A program made the translations under genes and the position numbers. A DNA stretch of 64,000 nt, from contig NZ_QWDE01000006.1 in NCBI RefSeq assembly GCF_003432065.1, positions 62,001 through 126,000 on the forward strand. The letters run 5' to 3'. A model generated the notes under the pieces. It was not told the DNA's origin and searched no databases. It saw only the letters and a list, made by a program, of their open reading frames with translations. Of the stretch, positions 27,854 to 36,032 are shown piece by piece (position 1 is the first letter of the stretch; each line of letters opens with the position of its first letter). The stretch comes from Mucilaginibacter terrenus. Lineage in GTDB: Bacteria > Bacteroidota > Bacteroidia > Sphingobacteriales > Sphingobacteriaceae.

Positions 27854-28579
27854 ATGAAAAAAGCCTTACTCCTATTATTTCCGATCCTGCTTTTCACCGC
27901 AACCAGCTGCGATACGCTTAACCAGGTAGCTCAAACAACCATTCAGCAATACGGTAACCCTACAAACCTCGAGATCAGTAACGGCCTTAAACAGGCGCTG
28001 GAAATAGGTACAGGTAAAAGCTCTGACCAACTTTCTACCGTTGATGGCTTTTTTGCAAATGCTGCCGTAAAAATTCTTTTTCCACCGGAAGCCCAGAAGG
28101 TTGAAAAAACCCTCCGCAGTATTGGCTTGGGTAAACTGGCAGACAATGTAGTGTTGTCGCTCAACCGGGCTGCAGAAGATGCAGCCAAAGGTGCTAAACC
28201 TATATTTGTGAATGCAATAAAGCAGATGACCATACAGGATGTCACCAACATTTTGCTTGGCAACCAGGATGCTGCTACACAGTACTTCAAACGCACCACT
28301 ACTTTGCAATTATCATCCAGCTTTAAGCCTGTTATTCAGAACAGTTTGAACAAGGTAGGTGCCACCAAATACTACGGTGATGCAGCCGCGGCTTACAACA
28401 AAATACCATTGGTAAGCAAGATCAACCCGGACATAACCGACTATGTTACACAAAAAGCCATAGATGGCTTGTTTTACGAGATAGCTAAAGAAGAGCTTAA
28501 TATCAGGCAAAACCTCTCTGCCAGAACCACCCCTTTACTACAGAAAGTGTTTGGTTATTACGATAAGAATAAAAGATAA
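27854..28579 (+). CDS. DUF4197 lipoprotein
   Basis: A 241-residue predicted lipoprotein. The signal MKKALLLLFPILLFTATSC ends in a lipobox cysteine at residue 19. The rest is the DUF4197 domain: ISNGLKQALEIGTGKSSDQL, then NAAVKILFPPEAQKVEKTL, then YFKRTTTLQL and KSIDGLFYEIAKEEL-like helices toward the end. The family is widespread in Gram-negative bacteria with no known function. The frame is open upstream to 27794, but the promoter element and lipobox favour the start given. It ends one base before the convergent anti-sigma gene. Confidence 0.9.
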   Translation: MKKALLLLFPILLFTATSCDTLNQVAQTTIQQYGNPTNLEISNGLKQALEIGTGKSSDQLSTVDGFFANAAVKILFPPEAQKVEKTLRSIGLGKLADNVVLSLNRAAEDAAKGAKPIFVNAIKQMTIQDVTNILLGNQDAATQYFKRTTTLQLSSSFKPVIQNSLNKVGATKYYGDAAAAYNKIPLVSKINPDITDYVTQKAIDGLFYEIAKEELNIRQNLSARTTPLLQKVFGYYDKNKR

Positions 28580-28580
28580 C

Positions 28581-29813
28581 TTACAACGAGCGGAATGTTA
28601 CAGTGAAGAGTACCTGCTGTGACTTTCCGCTATCATTGCCTTTCCATGATGGGCCGTTGGAAACAATACTCCTGGCCTTAGCATCAGCAATGGAGCTAAG
28701 GCTTTTTACTACGCTTATATTGCTGATGGTTCCGTTCGGGCTTACGTCAAACTTCAATTTTACGTCACCTGTTTTCTCTCCCGCCGGTAGCACCGCCTGT
28801 TGAGCTATGTAAGCGTTGTAAGCCTCCATACCTATTAGGGGGCGTGCAGTACTCTCTGCTCGTACCACCGTAACTTCTGCCAATTGCGAACCTGCATCTT
28901 TCCCATTGGCGGATCCTATGTAACCCATTGAGGTATTTGCCGAATCCTTTGCTGTGGAAGTTTTAAAGCGGCTTGTTGATTGAGAAGGCGCAGCAAGCCC
29001 GGTGCCGGTAGCGGCAACCGGATTGTTTTCAGCCGCAATAACTTTACTCTTTACATCAACCTTCGGGGGCTGTACGGTAGCAAGGTCCCCCAGGTAGTAG
29101 CGATTGTTATATTCCGGCCTGCCTTCACGCTCCTTTTTGGTTACACCCTCCACTTTACCTGTTAATGGCTGCGAAAGTGGCTTTTTGCTGATCGCAACTA
29201 CCGCGGGCATTTCACCGGAATCTCTTTGCTTGGCAATAACGTCCATTACACGCTCATCCAACGGCAACTCAGATGAGGCTGAAGCCTGTGGCTGGGCGGC
29301 GATCGTCCTGGTTGTATCAGTAATTTGGGGGGTTTCGCTTTCCACAAGGGTGCGGTCGTTTCTATACTGACGAGCTGCTTTAGTCTCCTTTGTACGTGGC
29401 GGTGCGATTGCAAGCACAGGAACGCTATCAATCGTAGCAGGCGGCAGGGACTTCGGAATTGTATCGGCTGGCGGTAAGTGCTCGTTACGCGCGGATAAAG
29501 GAGCATTGATGGGTTTATTCCTATTGTAGAGTAACCCAACCACCACCATAAAGCCTATCACGCCCGCCGCGGCAGCCATCATCCACCACGGAATAATGCG
29601 GCGCTGCTTCTCTTCCACTCTTTCCTGCAAACGTTGCGAAAGCCTGCTAAGATTGGCAGACTGATTGTTTGCCGATGCTTCATAACCTTCTATAGCATCC
29701 ATCAGGAATGGATCATGCTGTGCCTGCCGCTCTAGTTGGTGCATAGCTTTGGCATCAAGTTCCCCGCTGAGGTACTTTTGTATAAGGGTTATATCGTGCC
29801 TTTGTTTATCCAC
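28581..29813 (-). CDS. Anti-sigma factor with C-terminal TonB-like domain
   Basis: A 410-residue single-pass inner-membrane protein. Residues 1-75 are a cytoplasmic anti-sigma-like region (LIQKYLSGELDAKAMHQLE, the zinc-free form common in Bacteroidota); one transmembrane helix at about 76-95 (WWMMAAAAGVIGFMVVVGLL); a long Pro/Thr/Ala-rich periplasmic linker (about 100-320); and a TonB-C-like domain (about 325-410: GDVKLKFDVSPNGTISNISV then FTVTFRSL). Its start overlaps the end of the upstream sigma-factor gene by eight bases, so the two are translationally coupled and form a regulatory pair. The TonB-C domain probably senses or contacts an outer-membrane partner; inference. Confidence 0.85.
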   Translation of the reverse strand: MDKQRHDITLIQKYLSGELDAKAMHQLERQAQHDPFLMDAIEGYEASANNQSANLSRLSQRLQERVEEKQRRIIPWWMMAAAAGVIGFMVVVGLLYNRNKPINAPLSARNEHLPPADTIPKSLPPATIDSVPVLAIAPPRTKETKAARQYRNDRTLVESETPQITDTTRTIAAQPQASASSELPLDERVMDVIAKQRDSGEMPAVVAISKKPLSQPLTGKVEGVTKKEREGRPEYNNRYYLGDLATVQPPKVDVKSKVIAAENNPVAATGTGLAAPSQSTSRFKTSTAKDSANTSMGYIGSANGKDAGSQLAEVTVVRAESTARPLIGMEAYNAYIAQQAVLPAGEKTGDVKLKFDVSPNGTISNISVVKSLSSIADAKARSIVSNGPSWKGNDSGKSQQVLFTVTFRSL

Positions 29814-30375
29814 CGTTCCGTTCGAGGCAAATCTTTAAATTACGTTTGCCATTCTGTATATAACTTTTTACTTCGTTCATGGTAAAGCCGGTAACCTCGG
29901 CTATATCTTTATAACATCTCTCTTCCAAATAGAACAATTGCACGCTTTGTTTTTGAGCAGGCGTTAATTTACCCATGCAGTGCTCCAGTTTATTGAGTGA
30001 TTCTTCGCGTCCATTCTCTTCAGGATGCACAATCGGGTCAAATTCCATAAACTCTTCAAGTTCAACCGTAATTATTTTTTTTCCTGCCCTTAATTGCATC
30101 AAACAATAATTACGGCTGAGCACATAAAGCCAGCTCTTGAACTGTTTAATCTCGTGCTGCCTCACTTTTGTAACCAGTTCTTCAAATATCGCCATTACAG
30201 CATCCTGTGATTGCTCCTCGTCCTTAAGGTATTTAAGACAAACACCGTATACCAGATGCATATGGCGCTCGTATAGCTTACCCAATACGGCCAGGTCGCC
30301 ATGCGCGCGATAGCCGGCTACCAGCTTGTCATCATCGTCGTTAACAGGTGTAATTGGTTTTTTGAAGAAACTCAT
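29806..30375 (-). CDS. ECF-type RNA polymerase sigma factor
   Basis: A 189-residue sigma-70 family factor of the extracytoplasmic-function type. Region 2 (about 25-95) contains LYERHMHLVYGVCLKYLKDEEQSQDAVMAIFEEL, and region 4 (about 130-182) has the helix-turn-helix CYKDIAEVTGFTMNEVKSYIQNGKRNLK, given as landmarks. It is co-directional and overlapping with the downstream membrane anti-sigma gene, which should hold it inactive until a signal arrives. Target promoters are not visible in the window. Confidence 0.93.
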   Translation of the reverse strand: MSFFKKPITPVNDDDDKLVAGYRAHGDLAVLGKLYERHMHLVYGVCLKYLKDEEQSQDAVMAIFEELVTKVRQHEIKQFKSWLYVLSRNYCLMQLRAGKKIITVELEEFMEFDPIVHPEENGREESLNKLEHCMGKLTPAQKQSVQLFYLEERCYKDIAEVTGFTMNEVKSYIQNGKRNLKICLERNGG

Positions 30376-30426
30376 TAAAGTTGCAAATTATTATTTTTTT
30401 GCGTCTTTATGCCAAATTACACATTG

Positions 30427-31137
30427 TTATTTAGGCTTTGAAGAGGTTGCTGCAGCGAACGCCTCCAGGTATTTGTTGATGTAAAAGTCTTTTGATTTGC
30501 TTTTATATTGCATTATAAAGCGTGGATGCTCCAGGGCGACTATCCTGTCAAAAAAGTGGTATTCGTCGTTTAGCTTATTGATAAACTTTTCGTTCTTCCC
30601 TGTGCCGAAGCAAAAACAAACATCAGTATAACACCCGATGCTTATCTGCTTTCTAATGTTCTCAATAATAGAAGGCGTTACAACATTACAAAGCTCTTTA
30701 CTATCATAATAATTGTAATTCTTTTCCTCTCCATTAGCACCAATTTGGGTGAGTGCAAGTGGAAAAAGCGAATTGATATAGAGATCCTGATAGAAAGCTT
30801 CCGGGCCTCCGTAAGCGTTTATCATCTCATAGATGAATACAGAGGATGTTTCGTGCATAAGTTTCCCCTCATAAGCTATATTGCATTCTGAGATAAGCCG
30901 CTTAGGATCCGTAAAAGGTATCCCGGTTAGCCCGCCTCCGAACCGGCCGGGATTTATCCCGAGGATTAAGTGGCGAGGGCGTTCATCATTATAGTACTTG
31001 CCATAAAAGTCCTTGCAAATTCGTGCTACCTGCGAATCCCCTTTGTAAGGATTCATGATGCGGATATCCGATGGCAACGGCGGCCCGGCATATTCCACTT
31101 CCTTATAAAACTGTATTACTCTATTGCCAAACGACAT
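30427..31137 (-). CDS. SMUG2-type uracil-DNA glycosylase family protein (DUF4918)
   Basis: About 236 residues. It belongs to the uracil-DNA-glycosylase superfamily: the motif LILGINPGRFGGGLTGIPFTDP (residues about 58-79; the GINPGRFG core is the diagnostic part) and the second motif ALEHPRFIMQY near the C-terminus. The family removes uracil or deaminated bases in base-excision repair. Start: ATG at 31137 begins MSFGNRVIQFYKE and avoids overlap with the upstream gene, whose stop codon is at 31139-31141; a longer frame from 31164 is possible. Confidence 0.88.
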   Translation of the reverse strand: MSFGNRVIQFYKEVEYAGPPLPSDIRIMNPYKGDSQVARICKDFYGKYYNDERPRHLILGINPGRFGGGLTGIPFTDPKRLISECNIAYEGKLMHETSSVFIYEMINAYGGPEAFYQDLYINSLFPLALTQIGANGEEKNYNYYDSKELCNVVTPSIIENIRKQISIGCYTDVCFCFGTGKNEKFINKLNDEYHFFDRIVALEHPRFIMQYKSKSKDFYINKYLEAFAAATSSKPK

Positions 31138-31138
31138 A

Positions 31139-31915
31139 TTACTTTTGCGATGGTTGTTGTCCAAATGCTTTACTCAGCAGATCATACAATTCCGGGTGTT
31201 TGGTTTTAAACTCATCTGGCTTGGTAAAAAAGTACTCTGATGTAACGGCCAGGAACTCTGCCTCATTAGTCACAGCGTACGGGTTAATGTCAGAATGCCC
31301 GTCTTCAATCCGTGCTATCTCTTTATGCATCATTTTTAGCCAGGGCTCAACATATTCATTTACTAAAAATGCTTCCGGCACTCCATCTGTCGCCCCGTCA
31401 GCCTTATCAATCAAATGAACAAACTCATGTATACCGGTATTTTCTTTACCCGAATTTTTTGAAAAACCTTTTTCGAGCGCACGGCGCGAAAGGATCATTT
31501 GTCCATTCATGTAACCACTACCAACCATGCCCATTATGTTACGATCCTCTCCTTCAAACTGAAAGTCTTTGTCAAACGTGTCCGGGTATAAAAGAACATT
31601 GGTAACATTTCTAAAACTCCAATCCTCAAAGCCGAAGATGGGGATAACAGCGCTTGAGGCTACAAGCAACCTGTCCAATTGAGTTAATTCGAGACCAACA
31701 CCTTCTATCCGTACATCATCAAAAAAATGTTCAATTTTATCTTCAAACCGCAGTTTGTCCACATCGTTAAGTTTAGCGTAGAAATTAACATGTGCCTGTA
31801 ACAGCTGCTTCTGTTCGGCAGTTAACAAGTTGCCTGTTGACTTAGCGCCGTTTTTCCGTTTACTACCAATAGCGATTACGAGCACAAAGGCAATTAGTAT
31901 AATAAATGTGACCAT
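31139..31915 (-). CDS. MtfA-like zinc metallopeptidase with N-terminal membrane anchor
   Basis: About 258 residues. One hydrophobic segment at the N-terminus (MVTFIILIAFVLVIAIG) anchors the protein; the rest is the M90/MtfA domain with the zinc motif HEFVH in GIHEFVHLIDKADG and a downstream glutamate region NEAEFLAVTSEYFF that supplies the third ligand. MtfA in E. coli binds the repressor Mlc; this role may not extend to Bacteroidota. Start: the frame is open to an ATG at 31951, which would place the start inside a terminator hairpin, so the ATG at 31915 is preferred. The glycosylase gene begins one base after the stop. Confidence 0.88.
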   Translation of the reverse strand: MVTFIILIAFVLVIAIGSKRKNGAKSTGNLLTAEQKQLLQAHVNFYAKLNDVDKLRFEDKIEHFFDDVRIEGVGLELTQLDRLLVASSAVIPIFGFEDWSFRNVTNVLLYPDTFDKDFQFEGEDRNIMGMVGSGYMNGQMILSRRALEKGFSKNSGKENTGIHEFVHLIDKADGATDGVPEAFLVNEYVEPWLKMMHKEIARIEDGHSDINPYAVTNEAEFLAVTSEYFFTKPDEFKTKHPELYDLLSKAFGQQPSQK

Positions 31916-31952
31916 GGGAACAAGGTAACAATAAAAGGTTCTTAAACACAAA

Positions 31953-31976
31953 GAGCGACGGGTAAACCCGTCGCTC
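31953..31976 (-). terminator. Hairpin after the pyruvate dehydrogenase E2 gene
   Basis: A perfect 10-bp stem (GAGCGACGGG with CCCGTCGCTC) and a TAAA loop, 30 bases after the E2 stop. On the minus strand a T-rich tail TTTGTGTTT follows. It is a probable terminator of the pdh unit. Confidence 0.75.
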
Positions 31977-32005
31977 TCCTAATATTCAAACTCGCGAAAT
32001 CGCGT

Positions 32006-33718
32006 TTAGATTAATAATCTTACCGGCTCTTCAAGCAATTGCTTAAGTGTTTGCAAGAAGGCAGCTGCTGTTGCGCCATCCACCACGCGGTGATCTGCAC
32101 TCAAGGTTACTTTCATGACATTGCCAGGTACTACCGCGCCGTTTTTAACAACCGGTACTGCCTGTATGCCGCTTACCGCAAGTATACACGCGTTAGGAGT
32201 GTTAATGATGGCCGTAAACTCGTCAACACCAAACATGCCCAGGTTAGATATGGTGAAAGTAGAACCTTCCATTTCTGCAGGTTGTAATTTTTTGGACTTG
32301 GCTTTTGAGGCAAACTCTTTTACTTCTACAGAAAGGTGGCTTAATGATTTGTTATCAGCAAATTTAATTACAGGTACCAACAAGCCTTCGTCTACCGCAA
32401 CGGCTACACCAATGTGTACATGCTCGTTAGTACGGATCTTATCGCCTAAGAACGAAGAGTTGATAGCCGGGTGCTGCCTTAAGGCTACAGCGCAGGCTTT
32501 TACCACAAAATCGTTAAAAGATATTTTTACAGGTGCTACATCGTTCATCTTTACGCGTGCTGCAATAGCCTGATCCATGTCTATAGACATGGTCACATAA
32601 AAATGCGGTGCAGTAAACAAGCTTTCAGATAAACGGCGGCTGATTGCCTTACGCATTTGCGTAACAGGCCTTTCGCTGAACTTCTCTTCACCTGTAAAGC
32701 TTGGCAATACGATAGGTGCTTTTGCCGGTGCAGCCTGGGCTGTTTCCTGCGGTTTTGCAGCAGGTGCGCTTTCGGTAGCAGCTGCCTGTTTTGCAGATGG
32801 TGTAAAGCCTTCAACGTCCTTCTTGATGATACGGCCGCCTTCTGCGCTGCCTTTTACATCATTAAGGTTTATTCCTTTGTCTTTGGCTATCTTACGGGCT
32901 AGCGGTGATGCTTTAACGCGGCTGTCATCATCTGATGAACCAGCCTGAGAACCTTCAGCAGGAGCCGGGGTTTCTTCAGCAACGCTTGTAGTAGCTTCTT
33001 CTGCAGGTGCAGCAGTAGATGTACCATCGCTGCCGTCGGCATTGTCAATCAAAGGCTGTACATCTGTACCCTCTTTACCAACAATAGCAATAATTGCATT
33101 AACCTTTGCAGCTTCGCCTTCTTTAACGCCGATGTACAGCAGGGTACCTTCTTCGTAACCTACTACTTCCATTGTAGCTTTATCAGTAGCTACATCAGCA
33201 AGCGAGTCATCAGCTTTTACTTTGTCCCCAACTTTAAAGTTCCATTTTTCAATGGTACCTTCTGTCATGGTATCACTTAGCAGCGGCATACGAATAACAG
33301 TAGCCGGAATGCTTGAAGTATCTACCTTAGGTTTTGCAGCTGCAGACTTTTCGGCCGTTGCAGCAGGTTTTTTATCTTCAACGGCAGCAGGTTTAGCTTC
33401 TGCTGCTGGTTGTTCTTCTGATTTCGCAGGCGCAGCGTTACCGCCTCCGGCACCATCTAAGGCCGCTTTATAATCTTCGCCTTCTTTGCCTAAAACGGCA
33501 ATTACGGCATCAACCGGGGCAGCACCGCCTTCCTGTACACCAATGTACAATAAAACGCCGTCCTGGTACGATTCAAAATCCATCGTGGCTTTGTCGGTTT
33601 CAATCTCGGCCAATACATCGCCCGATTTCACCTTGTCGCCAACTTTTTTATGCCATTTAGCCAATACCCCTTCGGTCATGGTATCGCTCATTTTTGGCAT
33701 TTTAACTACTTCAGCCAT
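32006..33718 (-). CDS. pdhC: Pyruvate dehydrogenase complex E2, dihydrolipoamide acetyltransferase
   Basis: A 570-residue E2 core subunit that passes the acetyl group to CoA. It has two N-terminal lipoyl domains with the lipoylated lysines Lys43 (ETDKATM) and Lys180 (ATDKATM), each followed by an Ala/Pro-rich linker, then the peripheral-subunit-binding domain (VKASPLARKIAKDKGI) and the catalytic domain with ADHRVVDGATAAAFLQ carrying the active His and Asp. Domain order and length are normal for a two-lipoyl bacterial E2. It follows the E1-alpha gene by 36 bases; E1-beta and E3 are not in the window. Confidence 0.97.
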   Translation of the reverse strand: MAEVVKMPKMSDTMTEGVLAKWHKKVGDKVKSGDVLAEIETDKATMDFESYQDGVLLYIGVQEGGAAPVDAVIAVLGKEGEDYKAALDGAGGGNAAPAKSEEQPAAEAKPAAVEDKKPAATAEKSAAAKPKVDTSSIPATVIRMPLLSDTMTEGTIEKWNFKVGDKVKADDSLADVATDKATMEVVGYEEGTLLYIGVKEGEAAKVNAIIAIVGKEGTDVQPLIDNADGSDGTSTAAPAEEATTSVAEETPAPAEGSQAGSSDDDSRVKASPLARKIAKDKGINLNDVKGSAEGGRIIKKDVEGFTPSAKQAAATESAPAAKPQETAQAAPAKAPIVLPSFTGEEKFSERPVTQMRKAISRRLSESLFTAPHFYVTMSIDMDQAIAARVKMNDVAPVKISFNDFVVKACAVALRQHPAINSSFLGDKIRTNEHVHIGVAVAVDEGLLVPVIKFADNKSLSHLSVEVKEFASKAKSKKLQPAEMEGSTFTISNLGMFGVDEFTAIINTPNACILAVSGIQAVPVVKNGAVVPGNVMKVTLSADHRVVDGATAAAFLQTLKQLLEEPVRLLI

Positions 33719-33754
33719 ATACTGTTTATATTGTTATATGTAGATATAATAAAA

Positions 33755-34750
33755 CTAGTCGCGGATGTAAGGATAATCCTGTTGCACATATACATCAGTA
33801 TACAGCTCAGAACCGTCAGGCCATGGCGACTCTTCGGCAAATGCTACCGCTTCCTCAACCTGTGCTTTTATTTTAGCTTCTATTTGTTCAAACCACTGGT
33901 CATCAGCATAACCTTCTTTTTGAATGGCTTGCTTTACAACCTCTATCGGGTCTTTCGCTTTATAGCTTTCCAGTTCTTCTTTAGTACGATACTTTTGAGG
34001 ATCGCTCATAGAGTGGCCTTTAAAACGGTAAGTACGCATTTCAAGGAAAGTAGGGCCTTCGCCGCGGCGCGCACGTGAAACTGCTTCGTCCATTGCATTG
34101 TGTACAGCAACAGGATCCATACCGTCAACAGGTGACGATGGTATACCATATGGTAAGCCTAGTTTATAGATATCCGGCTGTATAGTAGTACGTGCTACCG
34201 ATGTTCCCATCGCATAGCCATTGTTCTCACATATAAATATAACAGGCAGTTTCCACAAAGCGGCCATGTTAAATGTTTCGGTAAGGGCACCCTGGCGTAC
34301 AGCGCCATCACCCATGTAAACAATGTTTACGTTGTCAGTACCTTTATATTTTTCTGCAAAGGCTATACCTGCACCCAGTGGTACCTGCCCGCCCACTATG
34401 CCGTGTCCGCCATAGAAGTTGTTTTCTTTATCAAACATGTGCATTGAGCCACCTTTACCTTTTGAGCAGCCGGTGATCTTACCATACATTTCGGCCATTA
34501 CTGCTTTTGGGCTGGTACCTTTGGCAAGCGCGTGAGCGTGGTCGCGGTATGCGGTAATTAGACTGTCTTCATGCCTGATAACCGACATGGCACCAGCTAA
34601 AACAGCTTCCTGACCAATATAGAGGTGACAAAATCCGCGGATTTTTTGCTGACCATATAACTGACCAGTTTTTTCTTCAAATTTCCGCATCAGGAGCATA
34701 GACTCATACCACATCAGGTAGGTGTCTTTAGTTATTTCGATGGAACTCAT
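33755..34750 (-). CDS. pdhA: Pyruvate dehydrogenase E1 component, alpha subunit
   Basis: A 331-residue thiamine-diphosphate-dependent dehydrogenase subunit. It has RKFEEKTGQLYGQQKIRGFCHL near the N-terminus (landmark 22-43), GKGGSMHMFDKENNFYGGHGIVGGQVPLG in the middle, and the ThDP motif from GDGAVRQGALTE to NNGYAMGTS. The phosphorylation-loop-like segment YRFKGHSMSDPQKYR is intact. It pairs with a separate beta subunit, whose gene is not nearby, as often seen in Bacteroidota. A TAGATTTG element lies 30 bases upstream. Confidence 0.97.
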   Translation of the reverse strand: MSSIEITKDTYLMWYESMLLMRKFEEKTGQLYGQQKIRGFCHLYIGQEAVLAGAMSVIRHEDSLITAYRDHAHALAKGTSPKAVMAEMYGKITGCSKGKGGSMHMFDKENNFYGGHGIVGGQVPLGAGIAFAEKYKGTDNVNIVYMGDGAVRQGALTETFNMAALWKLPVIFICENNGYAMGTSVARTTIQPDIYKLGLPYGIPSSPVDGMDPVAVHNAMDEAVSRARRGEGPTFLEMRTYRFKGHSMSDPQKYRTKEELESYKAKDPIEVVKQAIQKEGYADDQWFEQIEAKIKAQVEEAVAFAEESPWPDGSELYTDVYVQQDYPYIRD

Positions 34751-34780
34751 TTAGTCAATAAAAATGCTTAAGAGAATGTG

Positions 34781-34788
34781 CAAATCTA
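34781..34788 (-). promoter_or_regulatory. Bacteroidota -7 element for pdhA
   Basis: The minus strand reads TAGATTTG (TAnnTTTG), 30 bases upstream of the pdhA ATG at 34750. Confidence 0.45.
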
Positions 34789-34799
34789 ATTATATCCTG

Positions 34800-35280
34800 C
34801 AAATAACAGAAACTGCAACGAATTTGTTGTAAAGTTTTCTTTCAGATGAATTTAGCAATCATACAGGCAAATAGCTGTATACGGGCAACTGCAAAATAAC
34901 ATTCGGACTGGTGTACAATGTACGCGTTTTAACACCGAGCAAAGCTATGTACGCATAATATTCTTTGTGAGCGACCTTACAATATGTGGTGGTAATAAAA
35001 CAATATAATCAACATCAGTAGTCGACTCTGGATAATAGCAATCAGCAGTTCATTCCTGCTATGCCAAAATTTATATTTAAACTAAAATTATTTTCAACCA
35101 ATATTGTCCATAATCATCCTTCTGATAGCCACTTTCGTAATAAAAAGTCGTCGCCTATTTACGCCATTGAAATTCAAAGAGTTATAAGGTATCAGCAAGC
35201 CCTTAAATTTTACTTTGGCAATATTTTATTAACATTGGTTTAAAAAATTTCACCCTAAAGAACATGAAAATAAATTCATT
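34800..35280. other. Gene-free region between pdhA and the NlpC/P60 gene
   Basis: Part of a 637-base gap between two divergent genes. It is AT-rich. I looked for tRNA cloverleafs, terminators and conserved frames and found none convincing. A 60-codon open frame at 35061-35243 has no recognisable features. Apart from the promoter elements at both ends I can name nothing here. Confidence 0.4.
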
Positions 35281-35284
35281 TTAA

Positions 35285-35315
35285 TTTGGTGGTTTAATTA
35301 TAATGTATAGTTTTG
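35285..35315 (+). promoter_or_regulatory. Bacteroidota promoter with -33 and -7 boxes
   Basis: TTTG (35285-35288), a 19-base spacer and TAGTTTTG (35308-35315) fit the TTTG-N19-TAnnTTTG consensus. It gives a leader of about 65 bases before the ATG at 35388. Confidence 0.65.
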
Positions 35316-35387
35316 TAGAGAACAATAGACATAACGTCCAGTTTAATAAACAATTGCTGTTCCTAATTGCAGCAAAAAAGAGATTAA

Positions 35388-35972
35388 ATGAAGAAACTTA
35401 CAATTGCTATTGCATTATTTTTCAGCGTATTAGCTGCTCAGGCACAAACTAAAACAGCACCAGCTGTTGCTGACAAAGATGACGATCAGGAAAGCATGGC
35501 TAAAACCTATCTTTCTCAAATTATGGGTGTAGCACTGTCGGCTACATCAAACATGAAACTTTTCAACTTTGTACACGATTGGATAGGCACCCCTTACCGC
35601 TTTGGCGGTAGCTCCCGCAAAGGGATTGATTGCTCAGCCTTTACCAAACAACTATACGGCGACGTATTTAACCTTACCATTCGCCGCAACTCGCGTGATA
35701 TTTTTAGCATGGTAAACCCTGTTGGTAAAGATGATCTTAAAGAAGGCGATTTAGTATTTTTCAAGATTCACAGCCGCAGCATCTCGCACGTTGGTATTTA
35801 TTTAGGCAACAACAGGTTTGCGCATGCATCATCAAGAGGTGTTGCCATAAGCAGTCTGGATGATGCTTACTATAGCCGTTACTTTTACAAAGGCGGTCGT
35901 CTTTTAGAGCAATTTAAAGATCAGCTAACGAGCAGCAACTCAGATAGCAGCAATGATCCTGACAATAACTAA
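35388..35972 (+). CDS. Secreted NlpC/P60 (C40) cell-wall peptidase
   Basis: A 194-residue exported cysteine peptidase. The signal peptide is residues 1-19 (VLAAQAQ). The NlpC/P60 domain (about 58-175) has the catalytic Cys82 in GIDCSAF, His134 in SHVGIYLG and a downstream polar residue in NNRFAHAS. The family cleaves D-Glu/mDAP bonds in peptidoglycan stem peptides. The C-terminal 20 residues are Ser/Asn/Asp-rich and probably disordered. It has its own promoter and a strong terminator. Confidence 0.93.
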   Translation: MKKLTIAIALFFSVLAAQAQTKTAPAVADKDDDQESMAKTYLSQIMGVALSATSNMKLFNFVHDWIGTPYRFGGSSRKGIDCSAFTKQLYGDVFNLTIRRNSRDIFSMVNPVGKDDLKEGDLVFFKIHSRSISHVGIYLGNNRFAHASSRGVAISSLDDAYYSRYFYKGGRLLEQFKDQLTSSNSDSSNDPDNN

Positions 35973-35996
35973 TTAAACCTAAATTATTATATCTCT

Positions 35997-36029
35997 ATCC
36001 TTCCATTTAACTATGGAGGGATTTTTTTT
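35997..36029 (+). terminator. Terminator between the NlpC/P60 and CapA genes
   Basis: A 10-bp stem with one mismatch (ATCCTTCCAT with ATGGAGGGAT), 6-base loop, followed by seven T. The descending arm contains GGAGGG, which is also the only Shine-Dalgarno-like sequence before the ATG at 36033. Confidence 0.9.
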
Positions 36030-36032
36030 GCT

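Noticed and set aside
35061-35243. A 60-codon plus-strand frame in the pdhA/NlpC gap
   Set aside because: No ribosome site, signal, membrane segment or familiar motif; AT-rich chance frame.
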